Notes: generated by a model not told the origin, from the letters alone. A stretch of DNA of 64,000 nt from Barnesiella sp. WM24 (GCF_004570975.1 NZ_SPPC01000001.1:62001-126000); one strand, 5' to 3'. Shown: positions 37,837 to 46,076, counted from the stretch's first letter. Numbers and translations are program-made.

Positions 37837-38919
37837 ATGAAAACCATTCTTTCGATAATAGCACCGTTGATAGCGTCATGCTCTCTGACATCAACGGCAC
37901 AGGGGCACGCGGACAAGCATGACATCAGCCTCTTTGCTACATCCGTGAGCCTTGACATGATTGCGTCGCTACAAAATTTTGACCAAATAAAGGATGTAGC
38001 GCAATTCACCGCCCTCGCCTCCGACACAGCTTTCACCGAACAGCTGATGAGAATAAACGAAAACGCGAGGGCGTCCAACCTGTGTAATTTCTATTCCAGA
38101 TTTCATGGAGATAAAAACAATACGGATTCGTGTGTCACATTCTTCATGAATATACCCGATAATGATTCCATCATCCATTCCGACGAGAAGTGGATAAACA
38201 ATATCGCGGGATTGCAGCACGAACTTGCTTATTGTATTTCAGCCTTAAACCAAGCCGGCTACTCAAGTTATTGGAAAAAAGAGGTCAAACCCCTGCTTGA
38301 CCGATATATAAATTCCTATCCCGTGTCGGAAGAGACACTTAATGTCATTCATGAGGCAATGACCGAGTTTTCAGGACCGGAGATTCTCCCTCCTACCCAT
38401 TCCTCCACCTATGTCATGAATATCGACAATGCGTTTAACCTGTCTGACGAGTCATTATGCTGCACTCCACATCTGCTCGACCCTGAACTGGAGAAAAAAT
38501 TCCGGCTTGATTTTATAAAAGTCTATATCCACGAAAATCTTCACAGGCTGTCAATCTCAGAAGAATTAATGAAAAGACTCGAGGAGATTGAAGCCGATGA
38601 ATTTTACCGTGAACATGAAAATATAGCCAGACAACATAATGAGGGAGGCAATGAAGCATTTGTAGTCGCGTCAGAGGCATTTATCTCCCGCAAAATCAGA
38701 CTTCGAGATGACCAAAGCGTATATAATGAATTTAAGGAATATGTCGACGGAAGCCTTGTTTTGGCTCCTATAATTTATGTCAACCTTCCCGATAAAAAAG
38801 CGACTGAATCACTAAACGACTTTATTATCAGATTATTTGACCAGGGCAAAATAAAAACCGGCAGCATCAGGCAACAATATGAAAACGCAATGAATCAACT
38901 GATGTCAAAAATCCAATAG
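37837..38919 (+). CDS. Unrecognised lipoprotein with HExxH zinc-peptidase motif
   Basis: A lipoprotein-like signal (MKTILSIIAPLIASC, lipobox IASC) precedes a 345-residue domain that I do not recognise. HENLH sits about two thirds along, and about 45 residues later comes NEAFVVASEAF with possible third-ligand glutamates, an arrangement expected of a gluzincin-type metallopeptidase. A helix-rich acidic segment (EELMKRLEEIEADEFYREHE) lies between. ATG 37837 is chosen over GTG 37834. No operon partner; it lies 35 bp after the winged-helix gene. Confidence 0.6.
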   Translation: MKTILSIIAPLIASCSLTSTAQGHADKHDISLFATSVSLDMIASLQNFDQIKDVAQFTALASDTAFTEQLMRINENARASNLCNFYSRFHGDKNNTDSCVTFFMNIPDNDSIIHSDEKWINNIAGLQHELAYCISALNQAGYSSYWKKEVKPLLDRYINSYPVSEETLNVIHEAMTEFSGPEILPPTHSSTYVMNIDNAFNLSDESLCCTPHLLDPELEKKFRLDFIKVYIHENLHRLSISEELMKRLEEIEADEFYREHENIARQHNEGGNEAFVVASEAFISRKIRLRDDQSVYNEFKEYVDGSLVLAPIIYVNLPDKKATESLNDFIIRLFDQGKIKTGSIRQQYENAMNQLMSKIQ

Positions 38920-39004
38920 AAAGCTCGTTGAACCGAAAAACAAAACCGCAGCATCCCGATAATTAATTTATTGTCGGGAGCCATCTTTTGAACGGGATTT
39001 TCCG

Positions 39005-39012
39005 TAATTTTG
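39005..39012 (+). promoter_or_regulatory. -7 promoter element of mnmE
   Basis: TAATTTTG, 27 bp before the ATG. The -33 box is unclear. Just upstream, tcccgataa/ttgtcggga (38953-38980) forms a stem that may end the preceding transcript. Confidence 0.5.
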
Positions 39013-39039
39013 CATCCTGACAAACAACAATAGCATAAC

Positions 39040-40425
39040 ATGACACTAATAGATGACACTATATGTGCGGTATCCACCGCTCCGGGCATCGGCGGAATTG
39101 CCGTAATACGCGTCAGCGGAAATCAGGCATGCCGGATTGTTGACCGCGTGTGGCAAGGGAAAAGGCTTGAAAATGTCACCGGTCACACAGCCCATCTTGG
39201 CACCATAGTGGATGAGCATGGCGAGACTATAGACCAGGCTGTAGCCACGGTATTCTGTGCCCCTGCTTCATTCACAGGCGAAGATGTGGTAGAGCTCTCG
39301 GTACATGGCTCGACATGGATTCAGAGAGAAGTAGTGCAGCTGCTTGTGCGTCAGGGCTGTCGCATTGCTGAGCCGGGAGAGTTTACCCGTCGGGCCTTTG
39401 CCTCAGGCAAACTTGACCTCGCCGAAGCCGAGGCAGTAGCCGATGTGATAGCATCGTCATCTCGTGCGGCCCACCGCATGGCAATAAGCCAGATGAGAGG
39501 CGACTTCTCCCGACAGCTTGAATCGCTGCGCCAACAATTGATTGACCTGGCGTCACTTCTTGAACTTGAACTTGACTTCTCGGAAGAAGATGTGGAATTT
39601 GCATCCCGAGAGACATTAAAATCACTTACCTGCGAGATTCACGACGTCGTGTCGCGCCTTGCAACCTCATTTTCCACCGGAGCGGCACTCAAAGACGGAG
39701 TGCCGGTAGCAATCGTAGGCGCCACAAATGCCGGAAAATCGACACTGCTCAACCGTCTGCTCGGCGATGACAGGGCAATCGTCAGCGATATACACGGAAC
39801 CACCCGCGACATAATCGAAGACCGGATAGAAATCGAAGGCGTACTGTTCAGACTTATTGACACGGCAGGACTTCGCGACACCAGCGATGTGGTGGAGTCA
39901 CTTGGCATAGACCGAACCGTGAAACAAATTGGCAACGCAGCCATCGTAGTATGGGTCATAGACCCTGCGACCGACCAAGAAACACTCCGAGACACCTGGC
40001 AACGGATAAGTTCTCGCCTCACAGAAAGCCAACAACTCATCGTAGCGCTCAATAAATGTGACTTATCAACACCGGGCGTCGACCTTGACTCGATCGGATG
40101 TCAACGCGACAACATCGTCATCCTTAACATCTCGGCAGCAACAGGAGAAGGAATAGACTCACTGACTCAAACCCTTGTGGAAGCTTCAGGCGTAAACTCA
40201 TGGCAAGGAGAAATCCTTGTCACAAACTCCCGTCACTATGAAGCCCTCACAAATGCACTCGGCTCAATCAAAAGAATCAAAGAAGGTCTTGACGCCGGCA
40301 TCTCAGGCGACTTCATCGCTCAAGACGTACGCGAAACACTCCATCACCTCGGCACCATCACCGGCGCCGTCACAACCACCGACATCCTCGCCACCATCTT
40401 CTCCCGCTTCTGCATCGGAAAGTAA
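39040..40425 (+). CDS. mnmE: tRNA modification GTPase MnmE (TrmE)
   Basis: With MnmG it makes the 5-carboxymethylaminomethyl modification of wobble uridine. N-terminal formyl-THF-binding domain (TICAVSTAPGIGGIAVIRVS), helical domain, and inserted G domain with GATNAGKSTLLN (G1), DTAGLRDT (G3) and NKCD (G4). The C-terminus ends in the invariant FCIGK, whose Cys is catalytic. Length of 461 aa is normal. The reading frame is intact although a mobile element lies immediately downstream. Confidence 0.96.
   Translation: MTLIDDTICAVSTAPGIGGIAVIRVSGNQACRIVDRVWQGKRLENVTGHTAHLGTIVDEHGETIDQAVATVFCAPASFTGEDVVELSVHGSTWIQREVVQLLVRQGCRIAEPGEFTRRAFASGKLDLAEAEAVADVIASSSRAAHRMAISQMRGDFSRQLESLRQQLIDLASLLELELDFSEEDVEFASRETLKSLTCEIHDVVSRLATSFSTGAALKDGVPVAIVGATNAGKSTLLNRLLGDDRAIVSDIHGTTRDIIEDRIEIEGVLFRLIDTAGLRDTSDVVESLGIDRTVKQIGNAAIVVWVIDPATDQETLRDTWQRISSRLTESQQLIVALNKCDLSTPGVDLDSIGCQRDNIVILNISAATGEGIDSLTQTLVEASGVNSWQGEILVTNSRHYEALTNALGSIKRIKEGLDAGISGDFIAQDVRETLHHLGTITGAVTTTDILATIFSRFCIGK
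40408..40425 (+). other. Candidate attachment site in the 3' end of mnmE
   Basis: The last 18 bases of mnmE, ttctgcatcggaaagtaa, correspond codon for codon to the attB that SGI1-type islands use in gammaproteobacterial trmE (established knowledge). Island genes begin within about 250 bp. The second copy that a real insertion would create would lie beyond the right edge, and I found none in the window. Confidence 0.4.
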
Positions 40426-40497
40426 TTGGTTGATTATCAACGCCTTGTATTGATGGCAATTGACTGCTACTGAACGATAAAACTTAAATCTTACAAG

Positions 40498-40536
40498 AAC
40501 GCCTAATGCTGATAACTGTCAGTGTTAGGCGTTTTT
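40498..40536 (+). terminator. Terminator downstream of mnmE
   Basis: aacgcctaatgctga (40498-40512) pairs with tcagtgttaggcgtt (40519-40533), two G-U pairs, then ttttt. Confidence 0.82.
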
Positions 40537-40673
40537 ATGCACTATTTTGTACGGATTTTGTACGACAGCGACTCATTTCACCCCAAGCGTCAGCAAGGTG
40601 GTGGAGAAAGTTGACAATGGTTGTCAATGGTTTACGAACATTTACAAACAACGGAGAAATCTCCACAAATGAG

Positions 40674-41567
40674 ATGAGTAGCAACATTAGAATTGAGAAA
40701 ATTTGCGAGTGGTGTGGCAAACAATTCACCGCTCAGACTACCGTCACTCGCTTCTGCTCGAAGCGATGTGCGGAGCGCTCCTATAAGGAGCGAATGAGAC
40801 AGCAGAAGATTCAACTGGCAAACTCAACTGTGCCAGCGACGACATCTGCTATTAAGGAGAAAGATTATCTGACAGTCGCGGAAACAGCGAAAGTCTTAGG
40901 CATGACTCGACAGGGTATTTATAAACTGATTTATCGCGGCGATCTTGTTGCAGCCAAACTCAGTTCTCGCCTGACACTTATCAAACGTGAGAGTATAGAC
41001 AAAATGCTTGATGGTTCTCCATATACAAAAAGAGAAACCAATGAAAAGAAAACTATAAATGAGTTCTATACTCGCGCAGAAATTCGTGAGAAGTTCGGAG
41101 TCAAGGATTCATGGATATACAAGGTCGTTGCCGAAAACAATGTGCCTAAGACAATCCTTCGCGGTAAGGCATATTTCAGCAAAAGTCATATCGACCGGCT
41201 TTTCTCTGTGAGAAAAGAGAATCCGGTAATTACGGAGTGGTATTCTGTCGAGGATATTCAATCAAAGTATGGAATGACGTTATCGGCGATATATACGCTG
41301 GTGTCGAAAATCGGTATTCCGAAGCGCAAGGAGGGTCCGAAGGTCTATTACTCCAAATATCACTTTGATGTGGCTAAAGGTGCCAAGTCGGCCGAGGATG
41401 TAGAGTTTATTTCGGTGGCTGATGCCATGGATAAATACTCATTGACCCGTGACCAACTGTATCACTATGTCAAAACATACAAGATAACCAAGCTCCGTTG
41501 CGGCAAGTATGTCAAACTGAACGCCAAGGAGTTATACGAACTATTCAACCCAAAGATTGAGTTATAA
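40674..41567 (+). CDS. Multi-helix-turn-helix protein with zinc-ribbon start (recombination directionality/regulator)
   Basis: From ATG 40674 the protein starts with a zinc-ribbon-like segment (CEWCGKQF and CSKRC), followed by repeated excisionase/MerR-type helix-turn-helix units: YLTVAETAKVLGMTRQGIYKL, FYTRAEIREKFGVKDSWIYK, WYSVEDIQSKYGMTLSAIYT and FISVADAMDKYSLTRDQLYH. Such proteins sit beside tyrosine integrases in Bacteroidales elements and probably regulate integration or excision. The open frame extends back to 40506, but that part reads through the mnmE terminator and is not family-like. Upstream, ttgaca-atggt-tgtcaa (near 40610-40627) and a doubled ttttgtacg (around 40545-40563) may be binding sites. 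Confidence 0.72.
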   Translation: MSSNIRIEKICEWCGKQFTAQTTVTRFCSKRCAERSYKERMRQQKIQLANSTVPATTSAIKEKDYLTVAETAKVLGMTRQGIYKLIYRGDLVAAKLSSRLTLIKRESIDKMLDGSPYTKRETNEKKTINEFYTRAEIREKFGVKDSWIYKVVAENNVPKTILRGKAYFSKSHIDRLFSVRKENPVITEWYSVEDIQSKYGMTLSAIYTLVSKIGIPKRKEGPKVYYSKYHFDVAKGAKSAEDVEFISVADAMDKYSLTRDQLYHYVKTYKITKLRCGKYVKLNAKELYELFNPKIEL

Positions 41568-41635
41568 TCCGGTGATTTTTCTCACCGGGCAACCACCTCT
41601 TTCCCTTACACATTATAAATCTAAAACAAAGAAAT

Positions 41636-42742
41636 ATGGAATCTGCAACCATCACCAAAGTGACCCTGCGAAAAGAAAAACTGCGCAGCGGCAAACTGTC
41701 GCTCTATCTCGACTACTACCCACCCATCTGGAATCCGCACATCAAAAAGATGTCGCGCCGAGAGTTTCTCGGTCTGTATCTCATCGGTAATCCTAAAGAC
41801 AAGTTCGAGCTTGACTACAACGAGGAAATCATGCTCAAAGCTCGTGGCATCCGTGCCACCCGTGAACTGGCAATCATCAATGAGGAGTTTGGATTCCTCG
41901 ACCGTACCAAGAAGCAGGCGGACTTCCTTGAATACTTCGAGGGCAAGACAAAGGAGAAATATCAGAAATGGGAAATCGTTTATAAACATTTCAAGGACTT
42001 CTGCAATGGCAGATGTTTGATGAAAGACGTGACCATCGGCCTGTGCAACGACTTCCGCACATACATTCTTAAAATTCGGGTAAAGCAGACCGGCAATATT
42101 ATCTCGCGCAACTCAGCAGCCGGATACTGGTCCACCTTCCGAGCATTGTTAAAACTGGCTTACAAGGAAGGCTGGCTTCGGGAAAATATCAATGACTATC
42201 TGGATCGCATCGACTGGGAAGAACCGAAAATCAACTATCTCGAAATCGAGGAGGTTAAGAAACTGGCTGCCACGCCATGCAAAGTCGATGTACTAAAACG
42301 TGCATCACTCTTCGCCTGTATGACAGGACTTCGCATCAGCGATATTCTCCAGCTCCGTTGGGAGAACATCGAACTGTCGCCAGATGGCGGCTACTGTATG
42401 CGCATCCGCACCCAAAAGACCAAGACTCAGGCGACATTGCCATTGAGCGATGAAGCCTTATCTTACTGCGGTGAACAAGGTCGGGGCATGGTATTCAAAG
42501 GACTGAGCCGAGCACACACCCGGGAGCCGTTCAAGAAATGGCTCAAAGATGCCGGCATCAAAAAGAAAATCACCTTTCACGGTCTTCGCCACACATACGC
42601 TACGCTCCTGATTACCAACGGCACCGACATCTATACTGTCAGCAAAATGCTTACGCATAAAAACGTTGCCACCACTCAGATCTACGCCGAAGTCGTGAAC
42701 AAAAAGAAGCGCGATGCCGCCAATTCAATCTCTCTGAAATAA
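41636..42742 (+). CDS. Tyrosine site-specific integrase
   Basis: Catalyses integration and excision of the island. It has an N-terminal arm-binding domain, an SAM-like core-binding domain (about 90-190), and a C-terminal catalytic domain with all key residues: Arg233 (MTGLRISD), a beta-hairpin Lys around 261-263, His315-x-x-Arg318 (FHGLRHTYA), His341 (LTHKNVATTQ) and nucleophile Tyr350. 368 aa, typical of Bacteroidales mobilizable-element integrases. Reads away from mnmE. Its last codons are repeated about 157 bp downstream. Confidence 0.94.
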   Translation: MESATITKVTLRKEKLRSGKLSLYLDYYPPIWNPHIKKMSRREFLGLYLIGNPKDKFELDYNEEIMLKARGIRATRELAIINEEFGFLDRTKKQADFLEYFEGKTKEKYQKWEIVYKHFKDFCNGRCLMKDVTIGLCNDFRTYILKIRVKQTGNIISRNSAAGYWSTFRALLKLAYKEGWLRENINDYLDRIDWEEPKINYLEIEEVKKLAATPCKVDVLKRASLFACMTGLRISDILQLRWENIELSPDGGYCMRIRTQKTKTQATLPLSDEALSYCGEQGRGMVFKGLSRAHTREPFKKWLKDAGIKKKITFHGLRHTYATLLITNGTDIYTVSKMLTHKNVATTQIYAEVVNKKKRDAANSISLK

Positions 42743-42899
42743 CTTCCAAGTGAAATATCCCAAATAATAAAAGCGAATCGCCCCAAAAACACCAAACAAA
42801 TCGCCCCAAAAACACCAAATAAATCACCCCAAAAACACCGATTTGTTTAGAATCATCATAATCTGTGATGCCGCCAACTCAATCTCTCTGAAATAAACT
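42712..42899 (+). repeat. Duplicated integrase 3' end flanking a 3 x 23-bp tandem repeat
   Basis: The stretch gatgccgccaattcaatc plus tctctgaaataa that ends the integrase recurs at about 42867-42896 with one C/T change and still encodes DAANSISLK-stop. Between the copies are three tandem 23-bp units at 42776, 42799 and 42822, each aatcgccccaaaaacacc plus five variable bases. The second tail looks like the remnant of another integrase gene or a recombination scar. The tandem units have no spacers, so this is not a CRISPR array; they may be integrase arm sites or an iteron-like set. Confidence 0.75.
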
Positions 42900-42909
42900 C
42901 ATAAATAAT

Positions 42910-42940
42910 TTTGCCAAAGTAAACTTTTTAGTTAACTTTG
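42910..42940 (+). promoter_or_regulatory. Promoter and palindromic operator of the toxin-antitoxin pair
   Basis: TTTG (42910-42913), 19 bp, TAACTTTG (42933-42940). The spacer and -7 box form an inverted repeat, caaagtaaac and gttaactttg (8 of 10 pairing), a likely site for the antitoxin. Confidence 0.72.
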
Positions 42941-42957
42941 CGGTTACATAATAAGAT

Positions 42958-43302
42958 ATGGCGAATAGAACCATAAAACTATACAAAGACTACTTCAAGG
43001 TGTTCTACGTGGCACAGAATGACGCGGTAAGACGCAAAATAAACTACTGCATCAACGTAGTCAAGACTGTGTATAGAGTTCCAAAGACCATTCTGAAGAA
43101 TATGGAAGATGCCGACGGGTTATATGAAATCCGTGTTGAAGTCGGGAATAACATATTCCGCATCTTCTGTTGCTTTGACGAAGGTTCTCTTGTAATTCTT
43201 TTCAATGGTTTTCAGAAGAAAACGCAGAAGACTCCCAAGCAGCAAATCGAACGAGCTAAAAAATTAATGAAAGAATGCTTTAACGATAAAGATAATGGAT
43301 AA
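42958..43302 (+). CDS. higB: HigB-type toxin (RelE/ParE fold, Gp49-like)
   Basis: 114-aa basic protein like the phage-derived Gp49/HigB group: EDADGLYEIRVEVGNNIFRIFCCFDE and LVILFNGFQKKTQKTPKQQIERA are hallmark segments. HigB toxins cleave mRNA on ribosomes. It precedes the antitoxin gene and overlaps it by 8 bp; toxin-first order is typical for HigBA. Could stabilise the island. Confidence 0.87.
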   Translation: MANRTIKLYKDYFKVFYVAQNDAVRRKINYCINVVKTVYRVPKTILKNMEDADGLYEIRVEVGNNIFRIFCCFDEGSLVILFNGFQKKTQKTPKQQIERAKKLMKECFNDKDNG

Positions 43303-43606
43303 AGCAAAGAAAGAAGCCATCATGAACGCGCGTACATTCGACGAGCTTCTTGATGCAGAATACGGTAGCCCCGGATCCCCGGAGCGAGAACAATTTGATG
43401 CCGATGCAGCCGCCTTTTGTCTGGCTGAGACGCTTAAAGCAGAACGTCTTAAAGCGGGACTGACGCAGGAACAGCTTGCAGAGCGTATCGGCACAAAGAA
43501 AACCTATATCTCCCGTCTTGAAAACGGCAAAGCCGATGTTCAGCTCAATACCCTCTTCCGAATCTTCGAGGGTCTCGGAAGACGTGTATCTCTGACAATC
43601 CTGTAA
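43295..43606 (+). CDS. higA: HigA-type XRE antitoxin
   Basis: 103 aa. An acidic N-terminal part is followed by an XRE helix-turn-helix: LKAERLKAGLTQEQLAERIG, TKKTYISRLENGKADVQ, LNTLFRIFEGLGRRVSL. Neutralises HigB and probably represses the pair through the palindrome in the promoter. Start overlaps the toxin gene. Confidence 0.87.
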   Translation: MDKAKKEAIMNARTFDELLDAEYGSPGSPEREQFDADAAAFCLAETLKAERLKAGLTQEQLAERIGTKKTYISRLENGKADVQLNTLFRIFEGLGRRVSLTIL

Positions 43607-43645
43607 AATCGGATGATATTAATCATTGTAAAACAGTCTGAATAG

Positions 43646-43708
43646 TATGATCGATAAAACTATTGAGTTATGAAAATGACAGCTCAACTGTTCGATCATA
43701 GATTTTAG
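43646..43708 (+). promoter_or_regulatory. Leader hairpin and possible 12-codon upstream ORF of the acetyltransferase gene
   Basis: tatgatcga (43646-43654) and tcgatcata (43692-43700) form a perfect 9-bp outer stem, with ttgagtt/agctcaa pairing inside. A short ORF at 43670-43708 (MKMTAQLFDHRF, stop) overlaps the 3' arm. Ribosome stalling on such a peptide could open or close the hairpin, as in attenuation of other ribosome-antibiotic resistance genes. No RNA evidence, so speculative. Confidence 0.3.
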
Positions 43709-43771
43709 ACGCTCTCGGTGTCAATCAGCTGACAATCTAATTATTCTTAATTCATAAAGACTTCAATAACC

Positions 43772-44437
43772 ATGAAAATATATCCTGACAAAGACAAGGC
43801 ATTTCCTAACCCTGCGATTCCGAGCCTTTGCTACATAAAGAATGTGGTGAAGAATCCAAGAATCATTATCGGCGATTATACATATTACGATGATATCGAC
43901 GGAGCTGACAGATTTGAGGAGCACGTCACGCATTTCTATGAATTCATAGGTGACAGGTTGATAATCGGGAACTTCTGCGCAATTGCCAAGGGGGTTACCT
44001 TTGTCATGAACGGTGCCAACCATCGGATGGATTGCGCCACCACCTATCCTTTCTACATAATGGGAGGAGATTGGGGTGGTGCGATTGCACCTGTAATGGA
44101 TGAATTGCCCATCAAAGGTGACACTGTCATCGGCAATGATGTATGGATCGGGCAGAATGTGACAATCATGCCCGGCGTACATATTGGCAACGGAGCTATA
44201 ATTGGCACAAATGCCACGGTTGCCTCAGACATTCCGCCTTTTTCGATAGCCGTCGGCAATCCGGCAAAAGTCATACGCCGCAGATTTGACGATGAAATGA
44301 TAGACTTGCTGGAGCGTCTACAATGGTGGAACCGTCCCATTGAAGAGGTTGATATATTGATTCCGATACTCTCCAATCCTAATATCGCTCAGGCAAAAAT
44401 TGAAATAGAAGAATATCTCCGTGCTCAAAACAATTAA
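43772..44437 (+). CDS. Vat/CatB-type xenobiotic O-acetyltransferase
   Basis: Left-handed beta-helix (hexapeptide repeat) acetyltransferase. GDRLIIGNFCAIAKGVTFVM starts the coil, His84 in NGANHRMDCATTYPF corresponds to the catalytic His of Vat enzymes, and GNDVWIGQNVTIMPGVHIGN and AVGNPAKVIRRRF are typical of the streptogramin A and type B chloramphenicol acetyltransferase group. Length of 221 aa fits. Candidate resistance cargo; the drug target (virginiamycin M, chloramphenicol or another) cannot be fixed from sequence. Confidence 0.85.
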   Translation: MKIYPDKDKAFPNPAIPSLCYIKNVVKNPRIIIGDYTYYDDIDGADRFEEHVTHFYEFIGDRLIIGNFCAIAKGVTFVMNGANHRMDCATTYPFYIMGGDWGGAIAPVMDELPIKGDTVIGNDVWIGQNVTIMPGVHIGNGAIIGTNATVASDIPPFSIAVGNPAKVIRRRFDDEMIDLLERLQWWNRPIEEVDILIPILSNPNIAQAKIEIEEYLRAQNN

Positions 44438-44460
44438 ATTGCAGCCTGACCTGAGTGAAC

Positions 44461-44512
44461 AAAACAGTGAGTTAAATTGTCTATAAAGACGTAAAATTTA
44501 ATTCACTGTTTT
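44461..44512 (+). terminator. Long stem-loop after the acetyltransferase gene
   Basis: aaaacagtgagttaaatt (44461-44478) and aatttaattcactgtttt (44495-44512) pair over 18 bp with one G-U, plus an inner gtc/gac. It abuts the next ATG at 44515, leaving no room for a separate ribosome site. Confidence 0.7.
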
Positions 44513-44514
44513 AT

Positions 44515-45918
44515 ATGAGAAATACGCCCCAGCGCACGAGGAGCTATGCTTCCCCTACCCGGGACAAAATTTTTATCTGGAGTGCCGTTGTTGCTGGATG
44601 TGGCATCATGGCTTTACTTGGTCGCCACGCTGCCATTCACCGTTTCGGCACTGACCAATTTACCGGCAATGTACTCTTTGCCGTTTTCTTTTTCCTCTCA
44701 ATCGGTCTTTATTGCGGTTTTCAATCGGTAATCGAAGACATGTTCAACCGCCTTCAATCTCTTTTTCGCCGCCGTGAAGTCATGGCTATTGCCGAGACTA
44801 CCACTGGCGAACAGATTGCAATACCCTCTGTAGAAGAACCAGAGCCTGCTATGATGGAATATTCGGCTCCTGTGCAGGGGGGTGTGGCTGAGAATTGTCC
44901 TGAGGTCACTTTCCCAACGGATTCCAATGAAGAAATCGAGGAGGATGCTGAATATCTGACACTCGAAGATGGTACTCGCATAAAAGTCGGTGCTATAGAT
45001 ATTGATGATGTCGTTTTCGATAACCTTGAAGACAATATCACTGAGTATAGCAGCCTTCAAGAACGAAATGAAGCTCGTGGCGAATATCCTTATTTTGAGG
45101 ATTATATCGGCGGTCATGGACTTGAAGAAGTGTTGGAGTCAGACACTCTATACAAGGAATGGGTTAGTCTTCAGCCCAGGCATATCAAGAAAGAACTCGA
45201 ATTAGGCATCTATCGTGTCCGGGCATATCCAAAGAGCGATGACTCAATCGGTTGCTTTACTAAGACCGCAAAGGAGAACTGTATCAAGCAGGACGATGGC
45301 AAAATCCGTATAGAGGAATGGGAAGAAGAGGCGTACATCGACGCGAATGGCGATGTCTATTATTCCGACCAGATTGAAGCCGCTCTTCAAGCTCTGAAAT
45401 CAGACAAGCAACATTCTGAAATTCAGAAGCAACTGCTACTGCAACATGAACAGTGTAACGCAGCACATGCCGAACTCGCAGAGGAAGATATGAAATTCAG
45501 TCTCGCCCAGATAGAATTTATCTGCGCCTATATCACCTTCATGATGCAACCCTATCTCGAAGCGGACGAGTTGCAAAAACTACACCACAATGCAAAGATA
45601 TGGACGGTCAACGCAATGCCACCATTCACGCCCGTCAATCTCAGGAGCAACCATCTGACTAAGGAGGATCTGAAACATCTCGGATATAATGTTGGCAAGT
45701 TCCTTCGTCTGCAAGGCGGTGTTATCGCCCGATTCGTGAAGAAAGTATTTGAAAAGCCCTTCGAGAACACCCACATCCGTACTATCGAGCAGAAGCTTCG
45801 GGAAAGGAAAACCAACAAGGAACGAATTCCCATCCATACCAACGACCAGATGGATAAACTTTTCAAGCACTTCCAGCGTTACGGCAACATCAACCTCGAC
45901 ATACTCAACAGAGCATAA
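44515..45918 (+). CDS. Unrecognised island protein with two N-terminal membrane helices
   Basis: I do not recognise the family. Residues 19-37 (IFIWSAVVAGCGIMALLG) and 51-70 (GNVLFAVFFFLSIGLYCGFQ) are membrane helices. A long acidic stretch (about 100-170) follows, then a mostly helical cytosolic domain with SEIQKQLLLQHEQCNAAHAE and a basic C-terminal third (IRTIEQKLRERKTNKERIPI). The gene starts three bases after a strong stem-loop, so its translation could depend on that structure, or the true start could be the Met at residue 32. A terminator at 45938 follows directly, making it a monocistronic cargo gene. Confidence 0.6.
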   Translation: MRNTPQRTRSYASPTRDKIFIWSAVVAGCGIMALLGRHAAIHRFGTDQFTGNVLFAVFFFLSIGLYCGFQSVIEDMFNRLQSLFRRREVMAIAETTTGEQIAIPSVEEPEPAMMEYSAPVQGGVAENCPEVTFPTDSNEEIEEDAEYLTLEDGTRIKVGAIDIDDVVFDNLEDNITEYSSLQERNEARGEYPYFEDYIGGHGLEEVLESDTLYKEWVSLQPRHIKKELELGIYRVRAYPKSDDSIGCFTKTAKENCIKQDDGKIRIEEWEEEAYIDANGDVYYSDQIEAALQALKSDKQHSEIQKQLLLQHEQCNAAHAELAEEDMKFSLAQIEFICAYITFMMQPYLEADELQKLHHNAKIWTVNAMPPFTPVNLRSNHLTKEDLKHLGYNVGKFLRLQGGVIARFVKKVFEKPFENTHIRTIEQKLRERKTNKERIPIHTNDQMDKLFKHFQRYGNINLDILNRA

Positions 45919-45937
45919 ACAAGCTCAATCTCAACGC

Positions 45938-45981
45938 AAAAGCGAATAACAATGGCAACTGCCGGAGTTATTCGCTTTTAT
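45938..45981 (+). terminator. Terminator of the two-helix protein gene
   Basis: Perfect 13-bp stem aaaagcgaataac (45938-45950) and gttattcgctttt (45967-45979), T-rich end. Confidence 0.85.
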
Positions 45982-46076
45982 CATTAGTTCTATTTCTCCG
46001 CATCCGCCCAAAAACCATAATTTGCCGAAATTATCAGCGAGTTTATGGCCTGTGTAAGGTTTGCGAAAAGATATAT

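Noticed and set aside
40426-40497. tRNA gene at the island edge
   Set aside because: Many integrases use tRNA 3' ends, but no cloverleaf-forming sequence is present here; mnmE itself is the more likely target.
40506-40673. N-terminal extension of the multi-HTH protein from 40506
   Set aside because: It begins within the terminator hairpin after mnmE and does not look like protein sequence of the family; the zinc-ribbon start at 40674 is better.
42776-42844. Tandem 23-bp units as a CRISPR array
   Set aside because: The units are directly contiguous without unique spacers, only three copies exist, and no cas genes are nearby.
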